The notes beneath the pieces were generated by a model. The model had not been told where the DNA came from, ran no database searches, and worked only from the letters and a program-made list of their open reading frames with translations. 15,701 nucleotides of DNA from positions 1-15,701 of the forward strand of contig JAQUAP010000030.1 of assembly GCA_028687205.1 (NCBI GenBank). The letters are read 5' to 3'. The translations under genes and the position numbers were made by a program. The DNA comes from Candidatus Omnitrophota bacterium (GTDB lineage: Bacteria > Omnitrophota > Gorgyraeia > Gygaellales > Profunditerraquicolaceae). Positions 7,477 through 14,541 of the stretch are shown here, in pieces. Position 1 is the first letter of the stretch. The number at the start of each line of letters is the position of its first letter.

Positions 7477-7857
7477 TTAGTAGGTAAACCTCCTGTCTAA
7501 TTCAAACGCGTTTTTAATCAGGGTGATTTTTTCTTCACGGCCAGCGCCATCCAGCGAAACCACATCAAACCGCGCTGCCTTATCACAGGCCTTATTTTCT
7601 TTTAAGAAACTTAAAGCTGCTTTAGTTATCTGGCCCTGTTTTCTCCCTGACACCGCTTCGCACCCCTGGCCAAACTTATCGGACAAGCGGCATTTTACTT
7701 CCACAAAACAAATGGTATCTCTATCTCTGGCAATAATATCTATTTCGCCTAATTTTGATTTATAATTGCGGTATAAAATTTTGTAGCCGTTCTTTTTGAG
7801 GAACTCCTCAGCCCTGCCTTCCGCCAGCATCCCCAGCTTTAAATTATCTTTAGACAC
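7477..7857 (-). CDS. yraN: YraN/UPF0102 family nuclease-fold protein
   Basis: A 126-residue protein of the UPF0102 family. The core reads YRNYKSKLGEIDIIARDR followed by ICFVEVKCR, i.e. the E-(I)D...(V)EVK arrangement of the PD-(D/E)XK nuclease fold, with Asp and Glu-x-Lys as candidate metal and catalytic residues. The N-terminus (G..AE..L...GY.IL..N) and C-terminus (RFDVV) also match. The family is widespread, usually lies beside rnhB as here, and has no firmly established role; a link to DNA recombination or repair is often suggested. Its start lies inside the rnhB 3' end (8-base overlap). Confidence 0.93.
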   Translation of the reverse strand: MSKDNLKLGMLAEGRAEEFLKKNGYKILYRNYKSKLGEIDIIARDRDTICFVEVKCRLSDKFGQGCEAVSGRKQGQITKAALSFLKENKACDKAARFDVVSLDGAGREEKITLIKNAFELDRRFTY

Positions 7858-8494
7858 AGCAGAAACTCTTTCGGTGTATCGCAGAGGGGCCTATTTTTTT
7901 CAGGATATCCCGGTGCGCCTCTGTAGGATAGCCCTTGTGCCGGGCAAAACCATATTCAGGATAAACCGCGTCATACTTGAGCATAATCCGGTCGCGGGTA
8001 ACCTTGGCCAGGATGGAAGCCGAAGCTATGCTCTTGGATTTAGCGTCGCCTTTAACGATATCGGTAGAAGGCCAGTCCAAATCAAGAGCCATATTCCCGT
8101 CCACGATCACGTGTATATTTAAAGAGGAGATATCCCTGATTTTATCTGTCAAAGAGGTAACCGCCTGATGCATTGCCTTGCGCGTCGCCCTGAGGATATT
8201 AATGCGGTCAATGGTTTTTTCGCTGACTACGCTTACGCCAAAGATGGATTTTTTGATAATCTCGCCAAATGCCTGCTCGCGGGATTTAAAGTTCAGCTTT
8301 TTGGAATCGTCTATGCGGTTTTTAAAATGCGTTGTTTTAAGCGCGACTGCCGCCGCCACAACCGGCCCGGCCAGAGGGCCGCGCCCGGCTTCGTCTACGC
8401 CGATGATTAAATCGCAGCCTGCTCTTTTTAGCCTGCGCTCGTAAGAGAGTAAATCCTTAAACTTTTTCTCCCTGGCTTTCGATCTTGGTGGCAC
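7850..8494 (-). CDS. rnhB: Ribonuclease HII
   Basis: RNase HII cuts RNA in RNA-DNA hybrids and at single ribonucleotides misincorporated in DNA. The 214-residue protein carries IGVDEAGRGPLAGPVV with the metal-binding pair Asp34-Glu35, DSKKL (63-67), VIVDGN with Asp132, ASASILAKVTRDR with Asp168, and the C-terminal GFARHKGYPT...HRKSF signature. The protein ends shortly after HRKSF, slightly shorter than many homologues. The longest frame begins at a GTG (8494) that overlaps the end of rplS by 38 bases and has only a weak ribosome-binding site; the real start may be slightly downstream, since the conserved core begins near residue 28. The rplS-rnhB-yraN order is common in bacteria. Confidence 0.95.
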   Translation of the reverse strand: MPPRSKAREKKFKDLLSYERRLKRAGCDLIIGVDEAGRGPLAGPVVAAAVALKTTHFKNRIDDSKKLNFKSREQAFGEIIKKSIFGVSVVSEKTIDRINILRATRKAMHQAVTSLTDKIRDISSLNIHVIVDGNMALDLDWPSTDIVKGDAKSKSIASASILAKVTRDRIMLKYDAVYPEYGFARHKGYPTEAHRDILKKIGPSAIHRKSFCCV

Positions 8495-8813
8495 GCTTAC
8501 CGACCTTACTTCTTAAATAGTAAAGTTTTGCCCTTTTGACTTTCCCTGAGCGGATCAGTTCGATACGTTCAATGCTGGGCGAATAGAGCGGGAATACGCG
8601 TTCAATCCCTTCTCCGTAGGAAACCTTTCTTACCGTAAAATGTTCCCTTGCCCCGGAGCCCTCCTTGGAGATCACTACGCCCTCAAACGGGTGCAGGCGC
8701 ACCTTATCCGGGCCTTCGGGTATTTTAGTCAGAACCTTGACCGTATCACCGACGCCGAATTTCGGCAGGTCTTTTTTAATAAATTGCGACTCGATCAATT
8801 TCATCTTGTCCAT
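8457..8813 (-). CDS. rplS: 50S ribosomal protein bL19
   Basis: A 118-residue protein of the usual bL19 length (about 115). It has the family pattern GDTVKV..KI.EG...R...FEGVVI.....G....FTVRK.SYG.G.ERVFPLYSP.I..IE..R.GKV.RAKLYYLR...GK.A.KI, which is unmistakable. bL19 sits at the 30S-50S interface. The start has a strong AAGGAGGAA site (8826-8818) that overlaps the trmD stop codon. It follows trmD, as in the classic trmD-rplS operon, with only 11 bases between the genes. Confidence 0.98.
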   Translation of the reverse strand: MDKMKLIESQFIKKDLPKFGVGDTVKVLTKIPEGPDKVRLHPFEGVVISKEGSGAREHFTVRKVSYGEGIERVFPLYSPSIERIELIRSGKVKRAKLYYLRSKVGKRATKIESQGEKV

Positions 8814-8824
8814 TTGCTTCCTCC

Positions 8825-9520
8825 TTAACCTAAAGCAGCCTTCTTTAACAGGTCAGGCCGCCTCTCTTTTGTCCTTTTTAAGGCTTGCTCTTTTCTCCAG
8901 GCCGCTATTTTTTTATGGTCTCCCGAAAGGAGCACTTCCGGCACAGCCATATTGCGGAAATTCGCCGGCCTGGTATAGTGCGGATGTTCTAATAGATTAC
9001 CCTCAAATGACTCAAAATTCAAGGAATTTTTATCGCCCAAGACCCCCGGTAGAAGCCGCACCACGCTATCCACCAAAACCATCGCTGCCAGCTCTCCTCC
9101 GGTCAGGACATAATCGCCTATAGAAATCTCTTCATCGACTAAATTCTTGCGTATCCTTTCATCCACTCCCTCATAATGGCCGCAAAGCAAAACAAGCTGC
9201 TTCTCTTTTGCGATAGCTTTACAGATTTTCTGGTTAAGTTTCTTACCCTGAGGGGATAAGAGGATTACTTTCGGCTTATTCTTTTTGGTTTTGGATAGTA
9301 TTGCTTCCACCGCGTTAAAAAGCGGCTCCGGCCGCATCAGCATGCCTGAACCGCCGCCAAAAACTCGGTCATCAACCTTACGATGCTTATCCGGCGTATA
9401 ATCCCTTAAATCATGGAGATAAAATTTCACCTTGCCCTTAGCCTGCGCAATGCGAATAATAGACTCATTAAGCACCGGGCTGAACATTTTCGGGAATATG
9501 GTAACTATGTCTATGCGCAT
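8825..9520 (-). CDS. trmD: tRNA (guanine37-N1)-methyltransferase
   Basis: TrmD makes m1G37 next to the anticodon and prevents +1 frameshifting. The 231-residue protein shows the SPOUT-class knot motifs: ILLSPQGKKLNQ, LLCGHYEGVDERI and SIGDYVLTGGELAAMVLVD, the last Asp matching the catalytic Asp of characterised TrmDs. The N-terminal RIDIVTIFPKMF and the substrate-binding NLLEHPHYTRP are also typical. The first 10 bases overlap the end of tgt and no clear ribosome-binding site is seen, so translation is probably coupled to tgt. Confidence 0.97.
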   Translation of the reverse strand: MRIDIVTIFPKMFSPVLNESIIRIAQAKGKVKFYLHDLRDYTPDKHRKVDDRVFGGGSGMLMRPEPLFNAVEAILSKTKKNKPKVILLSPQGKKLNQKICKAIAKEKQLVLLCGHYEGVDERIRKNLVDEEISIGDYVLTGGELAAMVLVDSVVRLLPGVLGDKNSLNFESFEGNLLEHPHYTRPANFRNMAVPEVLLSGDHKKIAAWRKEQALKRTKERRPDLLKKAALG

Positions 9521-10644
9521 ATGGAATTATTATAATTACTTAAGAATTCTTTTTTAAACGCGCCAAACTGATTACCCTTGATTGCCTCGCGTATCTTGCG
9601 TGCCAGATCTAAAAAGAAATAAACATTATGCAAAGACAATAAAGTCAATCCCAGCATCTCCTGGGCATTAAACAGGTGCCTCAGGTACGCCCGGCTGAAA
9701 GTCTTACAGACATAACAGCCGCATTTTTTATCCAGGGCCTTAAAATCATCGGTAAATACGGCGTTCCTGATGATAATTTTTCCGCCGCTGGTAAAGGCAG
9801 TGCCGTTCCTGCCGTACCTGGTAGGCACTACGCAATCAAACATATCCAATCCCCGCTCAACTGCCTCAATGATATCCGGCGGATAACCAATGCCCATAGC
9901 GTAGCGCGGTTTATTTTCAGGAAGTAATTTTACGGTGTAATCCAATATATTATATATTAAACTGCTCGGTTCGCCAACTGAAACCCCGCCCACGCTAAAG
10001 CCGTCAAAATCAATATCAGTCAATTCTTTTGCGCATTCAGCGCGTAAATCTTCATAGGTTGCTCCCTGGACAATACCGAATAATAATTGTTTTTTAGTCG
10101 GTCCATGCTTTTTATGCTCTTTAAAATGTTTATATGAACGCTTAGCCCAATTGATGGTGCGCTTCATAGCTACTTCTGCCTGGTCTCTTCCGCAAGGGTA
10201 GTGCACGCATTCATCCAGCGGCATCATAATATCCGAGCCTAAATCCCGCTGTATGTCAATGACGTCTTCGGGAGTAAGAAAATGCTTAAACCCATCTATA
10301 TGCGATTGGAATTCAACTCCCTTATCGCTTAATTTTCTTAAAAGCGCTAAACTGAAGACCTGATAACCGCCGCTGTCAGTAAGAATGGGTTTTTCCCAGG
10401 AGATAAATTTATGCAAGCCGCCGGCTTTACGGATAACTTCCATCCCGGGCCGTAAGAATAAATGATAGGTGTTGGAGAGCATGATTTCCGCGCCTGCTTC
10501 TTCCACATCCTTCGGATAAAGCCCTTTGATTGTAGCGTGCGTGCCGACAGGCATAAAAGCAGGCGTATGGATTACCCCATGCTCGGTAGTAATCCTGCCC
10601 AGCCTCGCTCCCGTATTCTTATCTTGATGAATTAATTCAAACAT
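9511..10644 (-). CDS. tgt: tRNA-guanine transglycosylase
   Basis: Tgt exchanges G34 for preQ1 in tRNAs with GUN anticodons, the committed step of queuosine modification. The 377-residue protein has the bacterial layout: TPAFMPVGT.AT.KGL near the N-terminus, LTDSGGYQVFSL with catalytic Asp90, GIVQGA (190-195) for the substrate pocket, MFDCVVPTRYGRNG with nucleophile Asp270, and a zinc site formed by Cys308, Cys310, Cys313 and His339. The start is well fixed by similarity, but the region before it has no Shine-Dalgarno sequence: an inverted-repeat element ends seven bases upstream of the ATG. The gene is the first of the long minus-strand run, so the promoter of tgt, trmD and rplS must lie within or beyond that element. 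Confidence 0.97.
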   Translation of the reverse strand: MFELIHQDKNTGARLGRITTEHGVIHTPAFMPVGTHATIKGLYPKDVEEAGAEIMLSNTYHLFLRPGMEVIRKAGGLHKFISWEKPILTDSGGYQVFSLALLRKLSDKGVEFQSHIDGFKHFLTPEDVIDIQRDLGSDIMMPLDECVHYPCGRDQAEVAMKRTINWAKRSYKHFKEHKKHGPTKKQLLFGIVQGATYEDLRAECAKELTDIDFDGFSVGGVSVGEPSSLIYNILDYTVKLLPENKPRYAMGIGYPPDIIEAVERGLDMFDCVVPTRYGRNGTAFTSGGKIIIRNAVFTDDFKALDKKCGCYVCKTFSRAYLRHLFNAQEMLGLTLLSLHNVYFFLDLARKIREAIKGNQFGAFKKEFLSNYNNSICA

Positions 10645-10650
10645 TTTAAT

Positions 10651-10853
10651 TAGCTATTTCGCTCTCAGGGTATTGTTAGCGTGCGAAATTTTTCGCCGTG
10701 TGCTACGGTTTACGGCTCCTTCCGGCAGCGCAGGTTCCGCATGCTTAAAAGGGTATTGCCTCCACTCGCCGTAAAGCCTTGCACACACGTATCTATAGCC
10801 GTGCCGAAAAATTTCTAATGCACGCTCCACAATACCCTTCGGCAAAATAGCTA
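10651..10853. repeat. Interrupted long inverted repeat (element A) in the tgt leader
   Basis: A roughly 203-bp stretch folds back on itself. Outermost arms are TAGCTATTT (10651-10659) and AAATAGCTA (10845-10853). Next come GGGTATTGT...GCGTGC..GAAATTTTTCG (10668-10695) and its imperfect reverse complement (10805-10837). An inner pair is CGTGTGCTACGGTTTACGGC (10697-10716) against 10768-10789. A third GGGTATTG lies in the middle at 10751. It could be a MITE-like mobile repeat or a structured leader RNA of tgt. No transposase is present. The remaining bases up to the ORF6N gene (10854-10945) show only a weak TATTAT and the ribosome-binding site of that gene. Confidence 0.7.
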
Positions 10854-10945
10854 GACTCATTAACAAGTGTCTCACCACCCGCTAAAATCATTCTCAGTTA
10901 GATTCTATCTTTCTTCGCGTCTATTATATTAGAAAGGAGAATAAA

Positions 10946-11476
10946 ATGAAAGAGCTAATACTAGAGGAGCTAATAGAACGTAAGATATTTTTGCTAAGAG
11001 GACAAAAAGTTATGCTAAGTATACATCTGGCAAAGCTTTACGGTGCTCAAGTAAAAGCCCTAATACAGGCTGTAAAACGCAATGTTGAAAGATTTCCTGA
11101 AGACTTTATGTTTCAGCTTACTTCGGGAGAGGCGTATTGTCTAAGGTCACAAATTGTGACCTTAGACAATAAAGGCTCAGGGCGAGGTAAATATTCAAAA
11201 TTTTTACCCTACGCTTTTACTGAACAAGGCGTAGCTATGCTTTCCAGTGTGCTGCGCAGCAAGAAAGCCGTTCAAATTAACATCGCGATTATGCGCGCCT
11301 TTGTAAAACTCAGGCAAATCCTCTCTCATCACAAAGAACTAGCCTATAAATTAGGAGAATTAGAAAGGAAAATTTCCAAGCATGACGAAGATATACGGAA
11401 TATTTTCGAGGCTATACGCCAGCTAATGACTCCTCCCGAAAAACCCAAGCGCAGAATAGGATTTCATAGAGATTAG
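10946..11476 (+). CDS. ORF6N-domain DNA-binding protein
   Basis: A 176-residue protein, the only convincing plus-strand gene. Residues 10-125 match the ORF6N domain of phage and bacterial regulators: LLRGQKVMLS.HLAKLYG (17-33), VKRN.ERFPEDFMFQLT (43-59), LRSQ (66-69), LPYAFTEQGVAMLSSVLRS (87-105) and MRAFVKLR (116-123). The usual Asp in VML(D) is Ser here. Residues 130-165 are predicted coiled coil, suggesting dimerisation. The domain is related to KilA-N/Bro-N modules and is assumed to bind DNA; in bacteria it commonly rides in mobile or horizontally moved modules. The ribosome-binding site is strong (GGAG at 10936-10939, six bases before the ATG). Codons 64-76 form a perfect palindrome. The gene is convergent with the HEPN-like gene. 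Confidence 0.88.
   Translation: MKELILEELIERKIFLLRGQKVMLSIHLAKLYGAQVKALIQAVKRNVERFPEDFMFQLTSGEAYCLRSQIVTLDNKGSGRGKYSKFLPYAFTEQGVAMLSSVLRSKKAVQINIAIMRAFVKLRQILSHHKELAYKLGELERKISKHDEDIRNIFEAIRQLMTPPEKPKRRIGFHRD
11135..11171. repeat. Perfect 18-bp inverted repeat inside the ORF6N gene
   Basis: Arms at 11135-11152 (starting TATTGTCTAAGGTC) and 11154-11171 are exact reverse complements around a single central A at 11153. All 18 pairs were checked base by base. The palindrome encodes residues 64-76, including the LRSQ motif. Confidence 0.95.
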
Positions 11477-11517
11477 AATTAAGTACTATGTCCCTAGAAT
11501 CTAGAACTCCCCAGAAC

Positions 11518-12153
11518 TCAAACCAACTCTTTATTTTTAAATAAAATATCAAAAAAAGATTCAATAATATCGAAGGCTTCTAAACAAAAGGTTTCCCCAA
11601 AAAGTAATCTGTCACTATGCATCCTTAAGGATTTATGATCTAGCGAAAATCCAATAATTTTTTCCAATTCCTTTCCATTTTTAATTACGCTATCATTATG
11701 AACAACAGCATTCCGAATAATTTGATAACAAAGAATATCATTCCAGTATTTTGTATCATCAGGAAATTTAAGCTTTGCAACTTTTTTTAAATAAAGTTGA
11801 GCCTTAAAAATACCTTTCCCTGCAATATCATTCAATGCAATATAGTATCTATTCGTCTTTTGGAGATGTTGGCATAAAGCTATAATTTGGTATTCAAGCA
11901 TCGACATTCCAGCGACAAATAACGAACCTCTTGCTATATTAGGGAAGTCCTCATAAAGTTTCAAGTATTCATCACTAAAATAATCAAAAAAATCTACCTT
12001 TTCGTCTTCTGGTAGCTTGTCCGCCTCTCGATCAATCCAAGCTTTAAACTTCTCCACTTTATTCTTCAAAAAATCTTCCAAAAAATTATTGTACTCACGT
12101 AGAAAATTAAGATTTTGTTTTATTTCATCAAGTATTAGAATATATAATTTCAT
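11518..12153 (-). CDS. Putative HEPN-like protein, possible RNase toxin or defence protein
   Basis: I do not recognise a named family. The likely product is 211 residues from ATG at 12153; a longer frame from a TTG at 12255 would extend into the inverted-repeat element and is not favoured. The protein is helical, with a charged N-terminal half (about residues 15-65 may be coiled coil) and LFVAGMSMLEYQIIALCQHL, then CYQIIRNAVVHNDSVI. RNAVVH (Arg147 to His152) fits the R-N-x3-H (Rx4-6H) signature of HEPN-domain RNases. HEPN proteins are frequent in toxin-antitoxin and abortive infection systems. The gene is visibly more AT-rich and uses more TTA, AAA and ATT codons than the housekeeping genes, suggesting transfer. 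No obvious antitoxin (MNT-type) gene adjoins it; its neighbour is the convergent ORF6N gene 41 bases away. The HEPN call rests on one motif plus the helical context. Confidence 0.6.
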   Translation of the reverse strand: MKLYILILDEIKQNLNFLREYNNFLEDFLKNKVEKFKAWIDREADKLPEDEKVDFFDYFSDEYLKLYEDFPNIARGSLFVAGMSMLEYQIIALCQHLQKTNRYYIALNDIAGKGIFKAQLYLKKVAKLKFPDDTKYWNDILCYQIIRNAVVHNDSVIKNGKELEKIIGFSLDHKSLRMHSDRLLFGETFCLEAFDIIESFFDILFKNKELV

Positions 12154-12198
12154 AAATATATGCTCAAAGCACCTCGTGCTACGCCAGTTAAATGTACT

Positions 12199-12368
12199 AT
12201 TTAGCGGATGGATTGGCTTGTTCCGGAGCAGGACGTACGCAGGCTGAGCGGGCAAGGTTGCCCGCTAACAACATTCCGGCAGAGCGAAGCCGAGTAGCCG
12301 AGCGCGATTTTCCACGCTGGGGAAAATCGTGCGTTCCTGCGAGGAACAAAACAAGCCAGACGCTAAAT
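12199..12368. repeat. Branched inverted-repeat element (element B) touching the queA stop codon
   Basis: A roughly 170-bp element. Outer arms are ATTTAGCG (12199-12206) and CGCTAAAT (12361-12368), followed inward by GGCTTG/CAAGCC (12215-12220 and 12352-12357), GTTCC/GGAAC (12220-12224 and 12343-12347) and GCAGGA/TCCTGC (12228-12233 and 12335-12340). Inside are two strong hairpins: AGCGGGCAA/TTGCCCGCT (12247-12266) and CGATTTTCC/GGAAAATCG (12305-12329, seven-base loop). The right arm contains the queA stop TAG. No T-run follows a hairpin, so it does not look like an ordinary intrinsic terminator; a mobile repeat or structured RNA is more likely. Confidence 0.7.
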
Positions 12369-13355
12369 GATTAACATTGCGTCGCCGTAGCTGTAAAACC
12401 TGTATTGCTTGTCAACTGCCTCTTGATACGCCTGCTTGATCAATTTCTCTCCACCGAAGGCGCAAGTAAGCATAAAAAGCGTAGTCTTAGGCAGGTGAAA
12501 GTTAGTCAGCAGGCAATCAACTAATTTGAATTTATAACCCGGATAAATGAATAAGCTCGTCCAGCCTTCTTTTACCCCTTCAGCATAAGCCTCTAATGCT
12601 CGCAATGTAGTTGTCCCCACGGCAATAATGCGCGCTTTATCATTACGCGCTTTTTCTATTTTCTCCTGGCTGGCTTTCGGAACCTGGAAGAATTCCTGTT
12701 CCATTTTATGTTCAGTAATATTATCCGCGGTTACCGGCTTAAAAGTGCCTAAGCCCACATGCAAAGTCAAACGCGCGATATTCACGCCGGAAGCTTCTAT
12801 TTTTTTAAGCAACTCATCCGTAAAATGCAAGCCCGCGGTAGGCGAAGCAATCGCGCCTTCTTTGTCCGCGTAAACCGTCTGGTAATATTCTTTGTCTAAA
12901 TCTTCGGGCTCCCTTCTGATATAAGGCGGAAGCGGGACCTGCCCAAACTCATAAATTATATTGGCGTCTTTCGGATGAAAAGTAATTTCTTTCCGGTTAG
13001 TGACCGTTCCGTAGAGCTCATTATCTTTGTCAAAAAATATCTTTTCTCCGACTTTAGTGCGGCTGGGCTGGATGAGGGCTTCAAAAGTAGAGCCGCTCCT
13101 GCGCTTAGTCAATAAAATCTCAACCTTACCGCCGGTAGCCTTATGGCCGAGCAGGCGGCAGGTAAGCACTTTAGTATCATTTAAAACCAGGAGGTCGTCT
13201 TTTTTTAAATACGCGGGAAAATCCTTAAAAATACCGTGCTCAACGGTATTAGCGGAACGCTTGACGACCATCAGCCGCGCGCTTTCCCTGTCTTTGAGCG
13301 GATATTGCGCGATTAAGTCTTTCGGCAAAGCATAATCAAAATCAGCGAGCTTCAT
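12363..13355 (-). CDS. queA: S-adenosylmethionine:tRNA ribosyltransferase-isomerase QueA
   Basis: QueA transfers and rearranges the ribosyl part of SAM onto preQ1 in tRNA to make epoxyqueuosine. The 330-residue protein begins MKLADFDYALPKDLIAQYPL and contains the family signatures ASPTAGLHFTDELL, HVGLGTFKPV, GTTTLRALEA, and the C-terminal LPKTTLFMLTCAFGG and YRFYSYGDAMLI. The protein ends at the normal family terminus, with its stop codon embedded in the right arm of element B. It follows the exported glycosidase gene by 16 bases, with no strong Shine-Dalgarno sequence. In many bacteria queA and tgt are adjacent; here an accessory module of about 1.7 kb separates them. Confidence 0.97.
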   Translation of the reverse strand: MKLADFDYALPKDLIAQYPLKDRESARLMVVKRSANTVEHGIFKDFPAYLKKDDLLVLNDTKVLTCRLLGHKATGGKVEILLTKRRSGSTFEALIQPSRTKVGEKIFFDKDNELYGTVTNRKEITFHPKDANIIYEFGQVPLPPYIRREPEDLDKEYYQTVYADKEGAIASPTAGLHFTDELLKKIEASGVNIARLTLHVGLGTFKPVTADNITEHKMEQEFFQVPKASQEKIEKARNDKARIIAVGTTTLRALEAYAEGVKEGWTSLFIYPGYKFKLVDCLLTNFHLPKTTLFMLTCAFGGEKLIKQAYQEAVDKQYRFYSYGDAMLII

Positions 13356-13371
13356 TATTTTTTAAAAGGGG

Positions 13372-14541
13372 TTATTCCGGTTTGCCCAGGTATTCTAAAA
13401 GCTTAGGGGCCAAGTCATCATAGGAGAAGAGCGCCACGCCGTCCGCGGATAAAGTCTTGGCGATCTTGTACTGCTCAAGGAAAGCCTCCGGCTCATCCTG
13501 CATTAAATGTAAGCCGATGCCGATAAAAACTTTGCCTTGCTGCCGTTGCGCCACAGAAGAGCGGGTTATTTCTTTAAACAGCTGATTGTCCCGCGTGTAA
13601 TTCATTAAAACAACATAGTCTACGATTTTGTCTTCCAGCCAATAAGGCCAATCCTGGAACATGCTGGTATAAGCGCGTTCAGCTGAGGGGATAACCGCGG
13701 CGGAGATAAGCAAGTTAGCGGATTTTTCCTTCAGCCGCCTGGATATCCTCCTGACCAGGCTGTTAAGCTGCTTACGCCTCCAATCATCCCATTTGGCGTA
13801 ATCTTTATCGCTCTTTAATCCCTTTAAGGGGTCTAAACCTGTCCACTCCTTAAAACGTTCTATATTGGCCTTGCCATAGCCGTAACTTAAGCCGTAATTC
13901 ATAAAACGCGCTCCCGGCATAAACGGCACCGTCATCGGATAACGCACATAATCAAGATGGATACCGCTTAAAAGCGGGTACCGGCCGACTATTTCTTCCG
14001 CGATGGAAATCAAATACTTCGCCACTCTCTGGTCGCCCGGCTCAAGGAATATCTGGTCTTCCCGCAGGTAATATTTATCCGATTCATTGGGCCTAGCCCT
14101 TCCGGAAAGCCGCAGGTACTGGTCAGCCGTAAAAACATCCTCTCCGAATTCGTTGACGATATCCGCCCTGGCATTCTGGCCAAGGCTTAAGATATTAATC
14201 CAGGCAAATACCTTGATCTTGTTCTTGCCTGCCTCCTTTAAAAGCAGGTCTATGGGGTCTTGCCCGGAGATGCGCAGGATATCTTCATACTTTGACCGGT
14301 CAGCTATTTTAGAATCATAATACGCTCTTCCGGATTGATAAACCTGCAGGTAGATTTCATTAATCCCGGCGGACTTGCATACCTTAACCAGCTTGGTAAC
14401 CGCGTCTTCAGAATACAAGACCCTTTCTTTCGAAAAAACAGTGACCCATACCCCTTTACTGATGGCGCCTGCCTCCCGGCAAAACGCCTGCGCGGTGAAA
14501 AGGAAAATAAAGCATAAAGTTATGCTAACTCTGGCCTTCAT
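13372..14541 (-). CDS. Exported GHL10-family putative glycoside hydrolase
   Basis: A 389-residue protein with a hydrophobic signal peptide at residues 5-21 (a Cys at 21 just after the hydrophobic core could be a lipidation site, but the lipobox is poor). The rest fits the GHL10 (DUF187/YngK-like) TIM barrel: KGVWVTVFS (29-37), AGINEIYLQVYQSGRAYY (58-75), IKVFAWINIL (109-118), GIHLDYVRYP (193-202, with the conserved acidic Asp197), VDYVVLMNYTRD, and ADGVALFSYDDL at the end. The best known relative, E. coli DigH, cleaves denuded peptidoglycan glycans; a cell-wall or polysaccharide role in the periplasm is likely here, but the substrate is not shown by the sequence. ATGA overlap with the DUF2905 gene upstream. 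Confidence 0.88.
   Translation of the reverse strand: MKARVSITLCFIFLFTAQAFCREAGAISKGVWVTVFSKERVLYSEDAVTKLVKVCKSAGINEIYLQVYQSGRAYYDSKIADRSKYEDILRISGQDPIDLLLKEAGKNKIKVFAWINILSLGQNARADIVNEFGEDVFTADQYLRLSGRARPNESDKYYLREDQIFLEPGDQRVAKYLISIAEEIVGRYPLLSGIHLDYVRYPMTVPFMPGARFMNYGLSYGYGKANIERFKEWTGLDPLKGLKSDKDYAKWDDWRRKQLNSLVRRISRRLKEKSANLLISAAVIPSAERAYTSMFQDWPYWLEDKIVDYVVLMNYTRDNQLFKEITRSSVAQRQQGKVFIGIGLHLMQDEPEAFLEQYKIAKTLSADGVALFSYDDLAPKLLEYLGKPE

Noticed and set aside
10654..10878. A 74-codon minus-strand reading frame starting with GTG GTG
   Set aside because: It lies almost wholly inside inverted-repeat element A; the base pattern is explained by the palindrome, and the peptide resembles no family I know.
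10640..10945. preQ1 riboswitch in front of tgt
   Set aside because: The gene is a queuosine gene, but the leader does not show the short C-rich pseudoknot consensus of preQ1-I and is instead filled by a long inverted repeat; tgt also acts after preQ1 is made.
12154..12255. N-terminal extension of the HEPN-like gene from a TTG at 12255
   Set aside because: It begins inside a hairpin of element B, has no ribosome-binding site, and its 34 residues look like translated repeat; the ATG at 12153 is more natural.
12305..12329. Intrinsic terminator for queA
   Set aside because: The hairpin is strong but no T-run follows on either strand, so it is treated as part of element B.
12160..12370. Integron attC recombination site
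   Set aside because: GTTAAAT at 12187 fits GTTRRRY, but no matching RYYYAAC partner lies at the other end of the fold and there is no integrase.
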